DNA of 42,040 nt from assembly GCA_036501845.1 (NCBI GenBank), contig DASXZO010000063.1:1-42040 (forward strand), written 5' to 3'. Position numbers and translations under genes: made by a program. Shown in pieces: positions 1 to 7,919 of the stretch. Below the pieces are notes generated by a model. That model ran no database searches. It was given only the letters and a program-made list of their open reading frames with translations, and was not told the DNA's origin. The DNA comes from JBBREP01 sp036501845. Its GTDB lineage: Bacteria; Actinomycetota; Acidimicrobiia; IMCC26256; PALSA-610. The stretch's first letter is position 1. Each line of letters starts with the position of its first letter.

Positions 1-6
1 TTCGCG

Positions 7-49
7 TATGCGTCGTTTGACGGCCACTATGGCCGTCAAACGACGCATA
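7..49. terminator. Perfect 19-bp inverted repeat with 5-nt loop
   Basis: Arms at 7-25 and 31-49 are exact reverse complements around the loop ACTAT. There is no T-tract on either side. It lies just before the first LLM oxidoreductase. It most likely ends transcription of an upstream gene outside the window, but an operator role cannot be excluded. The hairpin at 25986-26026 has the same build: a long perfect stem and a 5-nt loop. Confidence 0.55.
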
Positions 50-60
50 GGGAGTGGGCG

Positions 61-1002
61 GTGGTGACCGTCAACGTCGTGCCTGATGGCGTGATGCCGT
101 ACGGCATCCAGTTGCCGGTGCAGGCGAAATCGGTGCGCACGGCGATGGCGTGGGAACGCGAACCCGGAGTGGGCCCGGCCGAACTCGTGCGCGCCGCCAA
201 AGCCTGCGACGACGCCGGCTTCTTCTACGTGGCGGTGTGCGACCACGTGCAGGTGCCGCCGGCCGCGGCCAACGAGGGCGGCATGTCGAACACGTGGTAC
301 GACCCCGTGTCGACGCTGTCGTATCTCGCCGCGGTCACCATACAAACGCGTCTCATGACCAACGTGTACGTGGCCGCGTACCGCAGTCCGATCCAGACCG
401 CCAAGCACTTCGCCACCCTCGACGCGCTGTCGGGCGGCCGCGTGATCCTCGGTGTGGGCGCCGGCCATCTTGCGCCAGAGTTCGAAGCGCTGGGTGTGCC
501 CTTCGACACGCGCGGCAAGGCGCTCGACGCGGCGATCGACGGTGTGATCGACGCATGGTCGGCCTCCGATCCGCAGCAGCCTGCACCAGTGCAACAGCCG
601 CGCCCCCCGGTGTGGATCGGTGGGTCGGGCGCGCCGGCCCTGCGGCGTGTGGCCGAGCGGGGCGACGGTTGGATCCCGCAGGGCACGCCGCGCAAGCAGA
701 TGGCCGAATCGATCGCGGCGATCCGCGTGCACCGCGACAAGATGCGCCCCGACGCCCGTCTCGACATCGGTTACATCCACGAGTACGTCTACGTCGGTGA
801 TGCTGGCTGGGACTTCGACGGCGAGTACACGGTCGCCGGTTCGGACCAGCGCATCGTCGACAAGTGCAACGAGATGGGCGCGATCGGCGTGAACCATCTG
901 CAGGTGCGGCTGCGCGCCCGCGACATCGGAGAATTCTGCGACCAGGCCGCGGCGTTCGGTGAACGCATCGGCCCACATCTGGTGAGTGGGGGCGCGTTGT
1001 GA
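61..1002 (+). CDS. LLM-class (F420-dependent type) oxidoreductase
   Basis: This is a luciferase-like flavin/F420 TIM-barrel oxidoreductase of about 313 residues, a normal family length. The N-terminus reads MPYGIQLPVQ. Later come a gly-rich GVGAGHLAPEFEALGV loop and the substrate-side motif PPVWIGGSG, all typical of the family. A GGGAG ribosome site at 50-54 favours GTG 61 or GTG 64. ATG 94 also matches where many homologues begin, so the start is uncertain by up to 11 codons. The next LLM gene follows after 16 bp, so the two are probably co-transcribed. The cofactor is inferred from the family, and the substrate is unknown. The neighbouring P450 suggests oxidative catabolism of a hydrophobic compound. 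Confidence 0.85.
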   Translation: MVTVNVVPDGVMPYGIQLPVQAKSVRTAMAWEREPGVGPAELVRAAKACDDAGFFYVAVCDHVQVPPAAANEGGMSNTWYDPVSTLSYLAAVTIQTRLMTNVYVAAYRSPIQTAKHFATLDALSGGRVILGVGAGHLAPEFEALGVPFDTRGKALDAAIDGVIDAWSASDPQQPAPVQQPRPPVWIGGSGAPALRRVAERGDGWIPQGTPRKQMAESIAAIRVHRDKMRPDARLDIGYIHEYVYVGDAGWDFDGEYTVAGSDQRIVDKCNEMGAIGVNHLQVRLRARDIGEFCDQAAAFGERIGPHLVSGGAL

Positions 1003-1018
1003 ACGAGCGGGGGTGGCG

Positions 1019-2029
1019 ATGAGCAAGGTGATGCTGACCATGCGGCAGGATTTCCGCGCGCCGGGCTTCGGGCCCGCGTCGTCGTCGGAGATCTATTCGT
1101 CCGCACTCGAGATGTGGCGCTGGGCCGAGGCGCAGGGCTTCGACATGAACGTGGTGTCGGAGCATCACGGTGTCGACGACGGCTGGATCTCGGCGCCGCT
1201 CACGGTTGCGGCCATGGGAATGGCGCGCACCGAACGCATTCCGTTCTTCGTGTCGGCGTGCCTACTGCCGCTGCACGATCCGGTGCGCATCGCCGAGCAG
1301 ATCGCGGTGATCGACTGCGCGGCGCCGGGCCGCTTGATCACCGTGTTCGGCGCCGGGTACCGCGTCGAGGAGTTCGAGATGGCCGGCGTGCCTCACAAGG
1401 AGCGCACGAAGGTGCTCGAGGAGTACGTGAGCGTGGTGGTGCGCGCGCTCACCGAGGAGCGCTTCGATTGGCGCGGCCGCACCATCTCGGTGACGCCGCG
1501 GCCGATCACGAAGCCCCACCCCACGATCATGGTGGGCGGTGGCGTGCCCGCGGCGGCGCGCCGGGCCGCGCGCTTGCGCCTGCCGATGATGCCGATGAAC
1601 GCCGACCCCGAGCTGCCGCAGGCCTACAACGAGGAAGCCGAGAAGATCGGCTACACCGGCGGCTTCGTCACGCACCCGAACGGGCCCACGTTCGTGCACG
1701 TCACCGACGACCCCGAACGTGCTTGGGCCGAGATCGGGCCCTTCCTGCTCTACGAGACCCAGACCTACGCGTCGTACCAGACACCGGGCCAGCACTCCAT
1801 GCCGGTGGTGCACGCCGACGACCTCGACGGGTTGCGTGCCGCCACCGCAACGCTCTGGGTCGACACACCTGACGGCATCCTGGCACGGCTCGCCGACGCC
1901 GCGGCCGACCCGGCGACGGCCGTGCACGCCCTCAACTTCCACCCCCTCGCCGGCGGGCTCCCGCCCGATCTGGCCTGGGCGAGCCTGGAGCTGTTCGCGG
2001 CCAAGGTGCAGCCGAAGATCAGCGCCTGA
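1019..2029 (+). CDS. LLM-class flavin/F420-dependent oxidoreductase
   Basis: This second luciferase-like monooxygenase/reductase has 336 residues. It opens MSKVMLTMRQDFRAPGFG, then has SEHHGVDDGW and the conserved GRLITVFGAGYRVEEFEM region, where LLM proteins position the cofactor. ATG 1019 is chosen because a GGGGG ribosome site lies 6 nt upstream. An in-frame start at 986 would overlap the previous gene and lacks a site. It lies 16 bp after the first LLM gene, and 79 bp before a P450 with its own promoter. The pair is not a recent duplication, because the two sequences share only family motifs. The substrate cannot be read from sequence. Confidence 0.85.
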   Translation: MSKVMLTMRQDFRAPGFGPASSSEIYSSALEMWRWAEAQGFDMNVVSEHHGVDDGWISAPLTVAAMGMARTERIPFFVSACLLPLHDPVRIAEQIAVIDCAAPGRLITVFGAGYRVEEFEMAGVPHKERTKVLEEYVSVVVRALTEERFDWRGRTISVTPRPITKPHPTIMVGGGVPAAARRAARLRLPMMPMNADPELPQAYNEEAEKIGYTGGFVTHPNGPTFVHVTDDPERAWAEIGPFLLYETQTYASYQTPGQHSMPVVHADDLDGLRAATATLWVDTPDGILARLADAAADPATAVHALNFHPLAGGLPPDLAWASLELFAAKVQPKISA

Positions 2030-2085
2030 CCGCGCACGTCAGCGACGTCGGGACCGGCATCGGGCTGATCGCTGCACTCGGAGTG

Positions 2086-2101
2086 GAACGCGTTCTATTA
2101 T
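2086..2101 (+). promoter_or_regulatory. KstR-like palindrome abutting a -10 element
   Basis: GAACGCGTTC at 2086-2095 is a perfect palindrome with an AACNNGTT core. It resembles the core of KstR boxes that control mycobacterial sterol catabolism genes. It is immediately followed by TATTAT (2096-2101), a near-consensus -10 hexamer, 7 nt before the GTG start of the P450. A bound repressor would cover the core promoter. KstR itself is not in the window, and the TetR gene at 36809 is far away. Confidence 0.55.
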
Positions 2102-2108
2102 TCGCGTC

Positions 2109-3368
2109 GTGACGACGAGCGAGATGAGCCTCAGCGACATCGACCTGAACGACATGGACCGCTTCCAGCGGGAGTTCCCGCACGAGTGGTTCACGTACCT
2201 CCGGCGTGAGCACCCGATCTTCTGGCACGAGGGTCCCGACGCGGAGACGCGCGGCTACTGGGTGTTCACGAAATACGAAGACGTCCTCGCGCTCTCGCGC
2301 GACTGGGAGACGTACTCGTCCGAGCGCGCACCCGGTTTCGACACCGGCGGCGTGATGATCATCGACCCGCCGGGCGAGGCCGCCGGCATCGGTTCGATGA
2401 TGCTGTTCATGGACCCGCCGAAGCACACGCGCTATCGCAAGATCGTGATGAGCGCGTTCACGCCGAAGGTGCTCAAGGCCTTCGAGGCCACGATCAAGCG
2501 TCGCGCCACCGAGATCATCGACTCCGTGATCGAGCAGGGCAGCTGCGACTTCGTCAACGACATCGCGGCAGAGCTTCCGCTGCAGGCAATCGCCGAGATC
2601 CTCGGTGTGCCGCAGGAAGACCGCAAGAAGCTGTTCGACTGGACGAACTCGATGGTCGGCTCCACCGACCCCGAGTACGTCGTGTCGGAAGAGGACACGA
2701 TGAACGCGCAGGTGGAGATGTTCACCTACGCCAACGAGCTCGCAGTAGAGCGCCGCAACCACCACTACGACGACATCGTCGCTTCCATCCTCGATGCCGA
2801 GGTCGACGGCGAGAAGCTCGACGAGATGGAGTTCGACCTCTTCTTCATGTTGCTCACCGTCGCCGGCAACGAGACGACGCGCAACGCGATCTCGCACGGC
2901 ATGCTCACCTACTTCGAGCATCCCGACCAGTGGCAGAAGCTCTGTGCCGACCCCAGCCTCCTCGGCACGGCGGCCGACGAGATCGTGCGGTGGGCGAGCC
3001 CGGTGATCTACTTCCGCCGCAACGTCACTCGCGACGTGGAGTACAAGGGTTTCGAGCTGAAGCTCGGCGACAAGATCACGATGTGGTATCCGTCGGCCAA
3101 CCGCGACGAAGACGTGTTCGAGAACCCGTTCGACTTCGACATCGCGCGCAACCCGAACAAGCATCTCGGGTTCGGCGGCCACGGTCCGCACCACTGCCTC
3201 GGCATGAATCTCGCCAAGATGGAGATCGTGTCGATCTTCGACGAGATCAGCCGGCGCATGCCCGACATCCACGCGTCGGGTGCGGTCGACCGCCTGCGTT
3301 CGAACTTCATCAACGGCGTGAAGCGCATCCCGGTGGAGTTCACGCCGGGCGAGCGCGTCCTCGACTAG
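2109..3368 (+). CDS. Cytochrome P450, CYP125/CYP142-like
   Basis: This 419-residue heme-thiolate monooxygenase has the I-helix motif AGNETTRNAI, the DEIVRWASPV segment after the ExxR helix, and the heme loop FGGHGPHHCLG with ligand Cys about residue 363. The stretches LPLQAIAEILGVPQEDRKKL, HPDQW, TAADEIVRWA and MPDIH closely recall mycobacterial CYP125, the steroid C26 hydroxylase. The family call is therefore stronger than a generic P450. GTG 2109 is preferred because TATTAT lies 7 nt upstream, suggesting a leaderless message. ATG 2124 is an alternative. A ferredoxin gene is absent nearby. The KstR-like palindrome in its promoter supports, but does not prove, a sterol-related role. Confidence 0.88.
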   Translation: MTTSEMSLSDIDLNDMDRFQREFPHEWFTYLRREHPIFWHEGPDAETRGYWVFTKYEDVLALSRDWETYSSERAPGFDTGGVMIIDPPGEAAGIGSMMLFMDPPKHTRYRKIVMSAFTPKVLKAFEATIKRRATEIIDSVIEQGSCDFVNDIAAELPLQAIAEILGVPQEDRKKLFDWTNSMVGSTDPEYVVSEEDTMNAQVEMFTYANELAVERRNHHYDDIVASILDAEVDGEKLDEMEFDLFFMLLTVAGNETTRNAISHGMLTYFEHPDQWQKLCADPSLLGTAADEIVRWASPVIYFRRNVTRDVEYKGFELKLGDKITMWYPSANRDEDVFENPFDFDIARNPNKHLGFGGHGPHHCLGMNLAKMEIVSIFDEISRRMPDIHASGAVDRLRSNFINGVKRIPVEFTPGERVLD

Positions 3369-3381
3369 CGCGCGGTTGCGT

Positions 3382-3399
3382 GTGACGCGCGAGCGTCAC
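3382..3399. terminator. Short hairpin between convergent genes
   Basis: GTGACGC and GCGTCAC form a 7-bp stem with a 4-nt loop, between the P450 stop and the nitrilase gene on the other strand. The right arm contains the nitrilase stop codon. It could serve as a bidirectional terminator, although no T-tract is present. Confidence 0.4.
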
Positions 3400-4142
3400 G
3401 GGATATCGACGACGAGCGTTCCCTCGCGCCAGTCGGCGAGCCGGTCGACCACGGTGCCGTCGGGCGCGATCAGCGCGGCGAGGCCGGGGAAGTCCTCGTC
3501 GACGGTGGTGCCGGCCTGGGTCGCCATCGCGACCCACACGCCGAGCCGTTCCGCGTGGCGGCGCGCGTCGCCGAGCCCGCAGCCTTCCCACCACCGCAAG
3601 CCTGCGGCCCACGCCGCCTCGTCGGTGCAACGGCCGTAGAGGCCGGGCGCCGAGCAGAACAGCACGACCTCTGCGCCCGCGCTCGTCGTGGCGTCCCACG
3701 TCGAGTCGACGCCCGCCTCCGCGCAGATGACGATCCCGATGCGATGCGCGCCGAGGTTGCTCGCAACCGTGTCGGCGCTGATCGAGTAGCCCTGCTCGTC
3801 TTCGCCGAGGTGGCGCTTGCGTTGGGTGCCGATCAGTTGGCCGTCGGCAGCGACGAGTTGCGTGATGAAGTGCTCGTCGCCGCGGCGCTCACTCAGTCCG
3901 AACACCGCGGCGACGCCGTACTGCTGCGTCGCCGCGACCAGCGCGCCGACTCCAGCGTGGTCGATTGCGATGGCATCTTCGGCATGGTGGAGCGGGTCGA
4001 CCGAGCCGGTGAGTGAGAACTCTGGGAACACCGCGAGCTCGCAGCCGTCCCGGGCCGCACCCTCGAGCAGCTCGAGGTGCGTTGCGAGGTTGGCATCGAG
4101 ATCGTGCTTGCGGCACGTGATCGCAGCCAAGAGCGCTCGCAC
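3396..4142 (-). CDS. Carbon-nitrogen hydrolase (nitrilase superfamily)
   Basis: This 248-residue protein carries the full Glu-Lys-Cys triad of the nitrilase/amidase superfamily. The Glu is in VFPEFSLTG (about residue 41), the Lys in QRKRHLGEDE (about 109) and the Cys in GIVICAEAGVD (about 140). It probably hydrolyses an amide or nitrile in the cytoplasm; no signal peptide is seen. GTG 4142 starts the protein where homologues start, and it has GAGACT 6 nt upstream as a weak -10 candidate. An in-frame GTG at 4184 would add 14 residues, partly Cys-rich and unlike the family. It lies 49 bp after the secreted repeat protein on the same strand. The substrate is unknown. Confidence 0.8.
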   Translation of the reverse strand: MRALLAAITCRKHDLDANLATHLELLEGAARDGCELAVFPEFSLTGSVDPLHHAEDAIAIDHAGVGALVAATQQYGVAAVFGLSERRGDEHFITQLVAADGQLIGTQRKRHLGEDEQGYSISADTVASNLGAHRIGIVICAEAGVDSTWDATTSAGAEVVLFCSAPGLYGRCTDEAAWAAGLRWWEGCGLGDARRHAERLGVWVAMATQAGTTVDEDFPGLAALIAPDGTVVDRLADWREGTLVVDIP

Positions 4143-4191
4143 CACACAAGTCTCGCACTCGACTCGACCTGTCACCCCGGCCACGCAATCG

Positions 4192-6642
4192 CTACGGGTC
4201 GTCGTTGACGATGACCGCCTTCACTTGACCATCACCGGTGAGCGTCGCGTTCGTCGGTGACGTGAGCTGCACGAGCAGCGCCTCGTCGGGCTCGACCTTG
4301 GCGTCGCCGTTCACGACCACGCTGATGTATTCGCGCGTGGCGGAGATCGGATAGGTGAGCGCCCCGGAGGCGGCCACGAAGTCGCCGTCCTTCGACGACG
4401 CGACACCGGTGGTCGTGCCGTCGACGGTGTGCCAGTGCACGGTGATGGTCTTTCGCAACGGCCAGGACAGGTCGACGGGGATCTGCACCGTGGTCTGGGT
4501 TCCCGGGCCGCCTTCGCGCACGGTAGGAACCGGCAGCGGTTCACTCGTCGACGGCGGCGCGAGGAACGACGCGGCAGGCGGCAATGACAGGACCGTCCAG
4601 TGCGCGCCCGCGTCGGCGGAACGCACGACGACGTTGTCGAACCAGCCGAACACTGTGTGGTCGGTGGAATACGTCGGCGAGAACACAATCGGGAGCGACG
4701 TGGGGTTCGCGCCCTCGTAGTCGGAGATGATGATGTTGCTCGCGAGCAGCGACGGGCCGGTCGCGGCGAACGTGGTGCCGCCGTCGGCCGAGCGATAGAG
4801 GCCCCGTCCGGACACGCTCACAAGCACGAGGTGATCGGACGCGAACGTCGGCGGCACCGACACGGCTTCGATCTGGGCCGACGCGGACAACGGCCTGGTG
4901 CTGTTCAGAGTCCACGTCTGTCCGCCGTTGCGAGTGACGTACATACCGTGCTGCGTGCCGGCAAACACGGTGTGATCGCTTGCGTACGCGGGCGAGATCG
5001 CGAGGATCGCCTCGCCGCCCTTCGGTGCCATCTGTTGCCACGTCGCGCCCGCATTCGTGGATCGGTACACGTGAAACAGGGTGCCCACAAAGATCGTGTG
5101 GTCGGTGGTGAACGCGGGACTCACCATGATCGATCGCACGAAACCCTGGAGTGTGCCGATCTTGGTCCAGGTTCCGGCATCGCCGCTCGCGGTCGAGCGG
5201 AGGACGTGGCCGTCCTCGCTGCCGAGGTACAACGTGTGATCGGTCGTGTAGTTGGGCGACGTGGCGATGACGTATCTCGTGTGGTCACCCTTGACCGGAG
5301 GCTCTGGGTTGATCGTCTGCCACGACTCGCCGGCGTCGGTCGACCGCCGCAAGTCGTTGATGGTCGCGAGGAAGAGCGTGTGGTCGTGGACGACGTTCGG
5401 CAAGTACACCACGTCGTGTTCGCGCCAGAGCGGTAGGTACTCGTTGTTCCCCACCTGCGGCGCGCCCAGCCCCACGTCGATCGGCGTCCAGGTCGCGCCG
5501 GCGTCGTGGGAGATAAACGCACCCTTCACGTAGGTGCTGACCACGAGGATGTGATCCTGCGCGAAGTTGGGCGATACGGCGAGGCCGGCGATCTGCTCCA
5601 CCTGTGTCTGCAACTCGGACCACGACGATCCGAGATCGGCGGAGCGAAACAATCCGGTGAACGCAGCAGTGAAGAGCACGTCGCCGCTCGACGTCGGCGC
5701 GGCTACCACGCCGTAGAAGTCGGGAACACCCCATTGGGTGGCCTGCGGATCGGTGGTGAGTCCCGACGCGCTCGCCGCGAACGTCGAGCCGCCGTTGGTG
5801 GAGCGGTACACGTCGTGCACCGTCGATACCCACACTGTCGGCGTCGTTGCGTCGCGGCTCGACGTCGTGATGCCGTTGATCGCCTGGGAAGGAAGGCCGC
5901 TTCCCGTAGCGGTGAACGTGGCGCCGCTGTCATTCGATTCGTAGAGCCGCCCCGAACTCGTGCCCGCGAACACCGGAGTTGGGGTGCCAGGCGGCGTGGC
6001 CAACGCGCTGATGTGCACGCCCGATGGCGTGCCGTGGGCTTGGGACCATGTGGTGCCGTCGTTTGTCGATACGAAGATCGCCCCAGAGGCATCACCCACG
6101 ACGACCCGACCGGCAACCGGAGCCTCGAGCGCGGTCACTGCGCCGAAGCTGCCGACCGAGGCCCACGACTGCCCACCGGTGGTGGAACGGAACAGCCCGC
6201 CCGAACTCCCGGCGAACACCGTCGTCGCGTTCGTGCGCGACACCACGATCTCGGCGATGTCGGTGCGGTTCGCGAACGCCGTCGGCTGCCAGGACGATCC
6301 GTGATCGGTCGACCGAAATACCCCGCCGCTGAGCACCGCGTACAGCGTCGACGCGTCCGTCGGTGCCGCGGCGAGCCCGTCGACATCGGCGCGCACGATG
6401 CCCGAGACGATCTCCTGCCAGGTCTGGCCGCCGTCGGTGGACCGCAGCAATTCGTCGCGCGACACGACGAACACGGTGTGGTCCGTGGCAAACCCCGGCG
6501 ACGGCACCACCACGGTGACCACGTCGTGAGGTGTGTGCGCGGTTGCGCCCCCAGCTGTGATGGCAAGGCACACCGCAATGAGCAGCACGACGGCGAGTGC
6601 GCCGCGTGTTGCGTTCGACCCCAAACGAACCCGATTGGCCAT
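4192..6642 (-). CDS. Secreted BNR/Asp-box beta-propeller protein with Calx-beta-like tail
   Basis: An 816-residue exported protein. It has a basic N-terminus and a hydrophobic helix (GALAVVLLIAVCLAITAGG) ending near residue 35. Then come more than ten Asp-box repeats of the form RSTDGGQTW, each often preceded by a DHTVF or DHTLF strand. This is the sortilin/VPS10-like or sialidase-like propeller pattern. The last ~100 residues (VDLSWPLRKTITVHW onwards, with KVEPDEALLVQL) look like a Calx-beta domain. No C-terminal anchor or sorting signal is seen, so it is probably released. It starts 20 bp after the Cys-pair repeat gene, whose stop overlaps a purine-rich ribosome site, so the two are probably one operon. 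No glycosidase active site is evident, and the function is unknown. Confidence 0.82.
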   Translation of the reverse strand: MANRVRLGSNATRGALAVVLLIAVCLAITAGGATAHTPHDVVTVVVPSPGFATDHTVFVVSRDELLRSTDGGQTWQEIVSGIVRADVDGLAAAPTDASTLYAVLSGGVFRSTDHGSSWQPTAFANRTDIAEIVVSRTNATTVFAGSSGGLFRSTTGGQSWASVGSFGAVTALEAPVAGRVVVGDASGAIFVSTNDGTTWSQAHGTPSGVHISALATPPGTPTPVFAGTSSGRLYESNDSGATFTATGSGLPSQAINGITTSSRDATTPTVWVSTVHDVYRSTNGGSTFAASASGLTTDPQATQWGVPDFYGVVAAPTSSGDVLFTAAFTGLFRSADLGSSWSELQTQVEQIAGLAVSPNFAQDHILVVSTYVKGAFISHDAGATWTPIDVGLGAPQVGNNEYLPLWREHDVVYLPNVVHDHTLFLATINDLRRSTDAGESWQTINPEPPVKGDHTRYVIATSPNYTTDHTLYLGSEDGHVLRSTASGDAGTWTKIGTLQGFVRSIMVSPAFTTDHTIFVGTLFHVYRSTNAGATWQQMAPKGGEAILAISPAYASDHTVFAGTQHGMYVTRNGGQTWTLNSTRPLSASAQIEAVSVPPTFASDHLVLVSVSGRGLYRSADGGTTFAATGPSLLASNIIISDYEGANPTSLPIVFSPTYSTDHTVFGWFDNVVVRSADAGAHWTVLSLPPAASFLAPPSTSEPLPVPTVREGGPGTQTTVQIPVDLSWPLRKTITVHWHTVDGTTTGVASSKDGDFVAASGALTYPISATREYISVVVNGDAKVEPDEALLVQLTSPTNATLTGDGQVKAVIVNDDP

Positions 6643-6661
6643 CGGCGGCCCCGCCTCCGCG

Positions 6662-7798
6662 CTACCTGTAGCGATCGATCATCGGGGTCTCACCTTGACC
6701 GCCACCCTGGAAGGTCTGGCCGACGGCTTCGCAGCTCTTCGTGGCCGTGCAGCTCACACCGTCGAGAATGCCCTGCGGAAGCGGTGTCTGCTGCACGGAG
6801 TCGAGCGTCCACGTGTGGGTGTCCCAGCGATCGACGAACGGCTCCCACGTGGTTGCGTGCTGCTCCTGCGCGTTGTCGAACGCGATCCCGGTGGCCGCGC
6901 ACTCGCCGGTCACGCACGACACGGCTTTGAACTCGGTCTGCAGCCCGGACGGCGACGGCGTGAACACGATCGACCAGGTGCTGCCGTTCCAATGCTGGAC
7001 CATGTGCCGGATCGAATACGGCGACTGCTGCATTGTGGAGAAGCCGACGGCATAGCAGTCGTGCACGTTGATGCACGACACGCCGTCGAGTTGGGCGTAC
7101 GTGTTGCGCGGTTGGGCCAGGATGCTCGTCGTCCAACTCGCACCGTTCCAGCGGCCCGCGATGGGCCGGCCGTTCCCCAGCGTGGTGCCGACGCCGATGC
7201 AGTTGCTCGCCGACGAGCAGGTCAGCCCGTTCAACCGGAAGCGTCGCCCTCCGCCGAAGTCGTCCGTGCGCGTGGTCCAGCCGTGCCCGTTCCATTGCTC
7301 GGTGAGCAGCGATCTGCCGAGGAAGCCGACGGCGACGCAGGCCGTGGCCGAGGCGCACGACACCGCATACAACTGGCCGAAGTCCGACGAGTGGTACGGG
7401 CCGGATTTCCAGGTGTGACCGTCCCACGTCTCCACCAACGGGCTGCTCGATTCTCCAGCCTGGCCGACCGCGGCGCAGAACGTCGCGCTCGGACAGCTCA
7501 CCCCGGCGAATGACGCGAGTGGCGCGGGTGCCGCGGCGGTTTGACGGGTCCAGGCGGACCCGTTCCAGCGCTGCACCTCGGGCACTTGGGTGTTGGGCGC
7601 GTCGCCGAAGCGACCGCCGACTGCCGTACAGGCGGTAGCCGATGAACAGCTCACCGACGCGAGACCGGATGTTTGTTGTTGGGCGTTGGGCGCCGGTTGT
7701 TGCAGCACCCATGCGGGCGACGCCGCGCTCGCTGGCACCGTCGTGACGCCGACGGCGGCCGCGACCGCGACGCCCAAAACGAGCGTTCGCTTCAACAT
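6662..7798 (-). CDS. Secreted repeat protein with seven cysteine-pair repeats
   Basis: A 378-residue exported protein. ATG 7798 is fixed by a strong GGAGG ribosome site 6 nt upstream and by the signal peptide it creates (MLKRTLVLGVAVAAAVGVTT, cleavage near ASA-SPA). The rest is seven units of about 45-50 residues. Six have the core VSCSSATACTAVG (two Cys six residues apart) or a near variant; the sixth unit is VSCVTGECAATG. Most are followed by a WNGSxW motif. Units of this type are seen in actinobacterial secreted proteins of unknown role. I infer a propeller-like fold whose blades are pinned by disulfides. A much longer in-frame reading into the MMPL gene is not coding. Confidence 0.8.
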   Translation of the reverse strand: MLKRTLVLGVAVAAAVGVTTVPASAASPAWVLQQPAPNAQQQTSGLASVSCSSATACTAVGGRFGDAPNTQVPEVQRWNGSAWTRQTAAAPAPLASFAGVSCPSATFCAAVGQAGESSSPLVETWDGHTWKSGPYHSSDFGQLYAVSCASATACVAVGFLGRSLLTEQWNGHGWTTRTDDFGGGRRFRLNGLTCSSASNCIGVGTTLGNGRPIAGRWNGASWTTSILAQPRNTYAQLDGVSCINVHDCYAVGFSTMQQSPYSIRHMVQHWNGSTWSIVFTPSPSGLQTEFKAVSCVTGECAATGIAFDNAQEQHATTWEPFVDRWDTHTWTLDSVQQTPLPQGILDGVSCTATKSCEAVGQTFQGGGQGETPMIDRYR

Positions 7799-7830
7799 TT
7801 GTCCTCCGAGTAGTTGCCCCTCTCGGGCCT

Positions 7831-7860
7831 CATCATGCACTCGCGCGTGCATGATGGCAA
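7831..7860 (-). promoter_or_regulatory. Candidate promoter with overlapping inverted repeat
   Basis: On the minus strand TTGCCA (7860-7855) and CATGAT (7837-7832) are spaced by 17 bp, as in a sigma-70-type promoter for the repeat-protein operon. A perfect 10-bp inverted repeat (arms 7831-7840 and 7847-7856, 6-nt loop) spans both elements. That placement fits an operator, but terminator activity for the MMPL gene upstream is an alternative. Confidence 0.4.
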
Positions 7861-7919
7861 TAACTCGATGTCGAATGCGGCGGCTGGGATATGGAGTGAG
7901 CGGTGAGGGCGATGAGGTG

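Noticed and set aside
2019..3272. A 417-residue minus-strand frame across the P450
   Set aside because: Composition (Val/His/Arg-rich, no motifs) is that of an antisense shadow; the plus strand has all P450 motifs.
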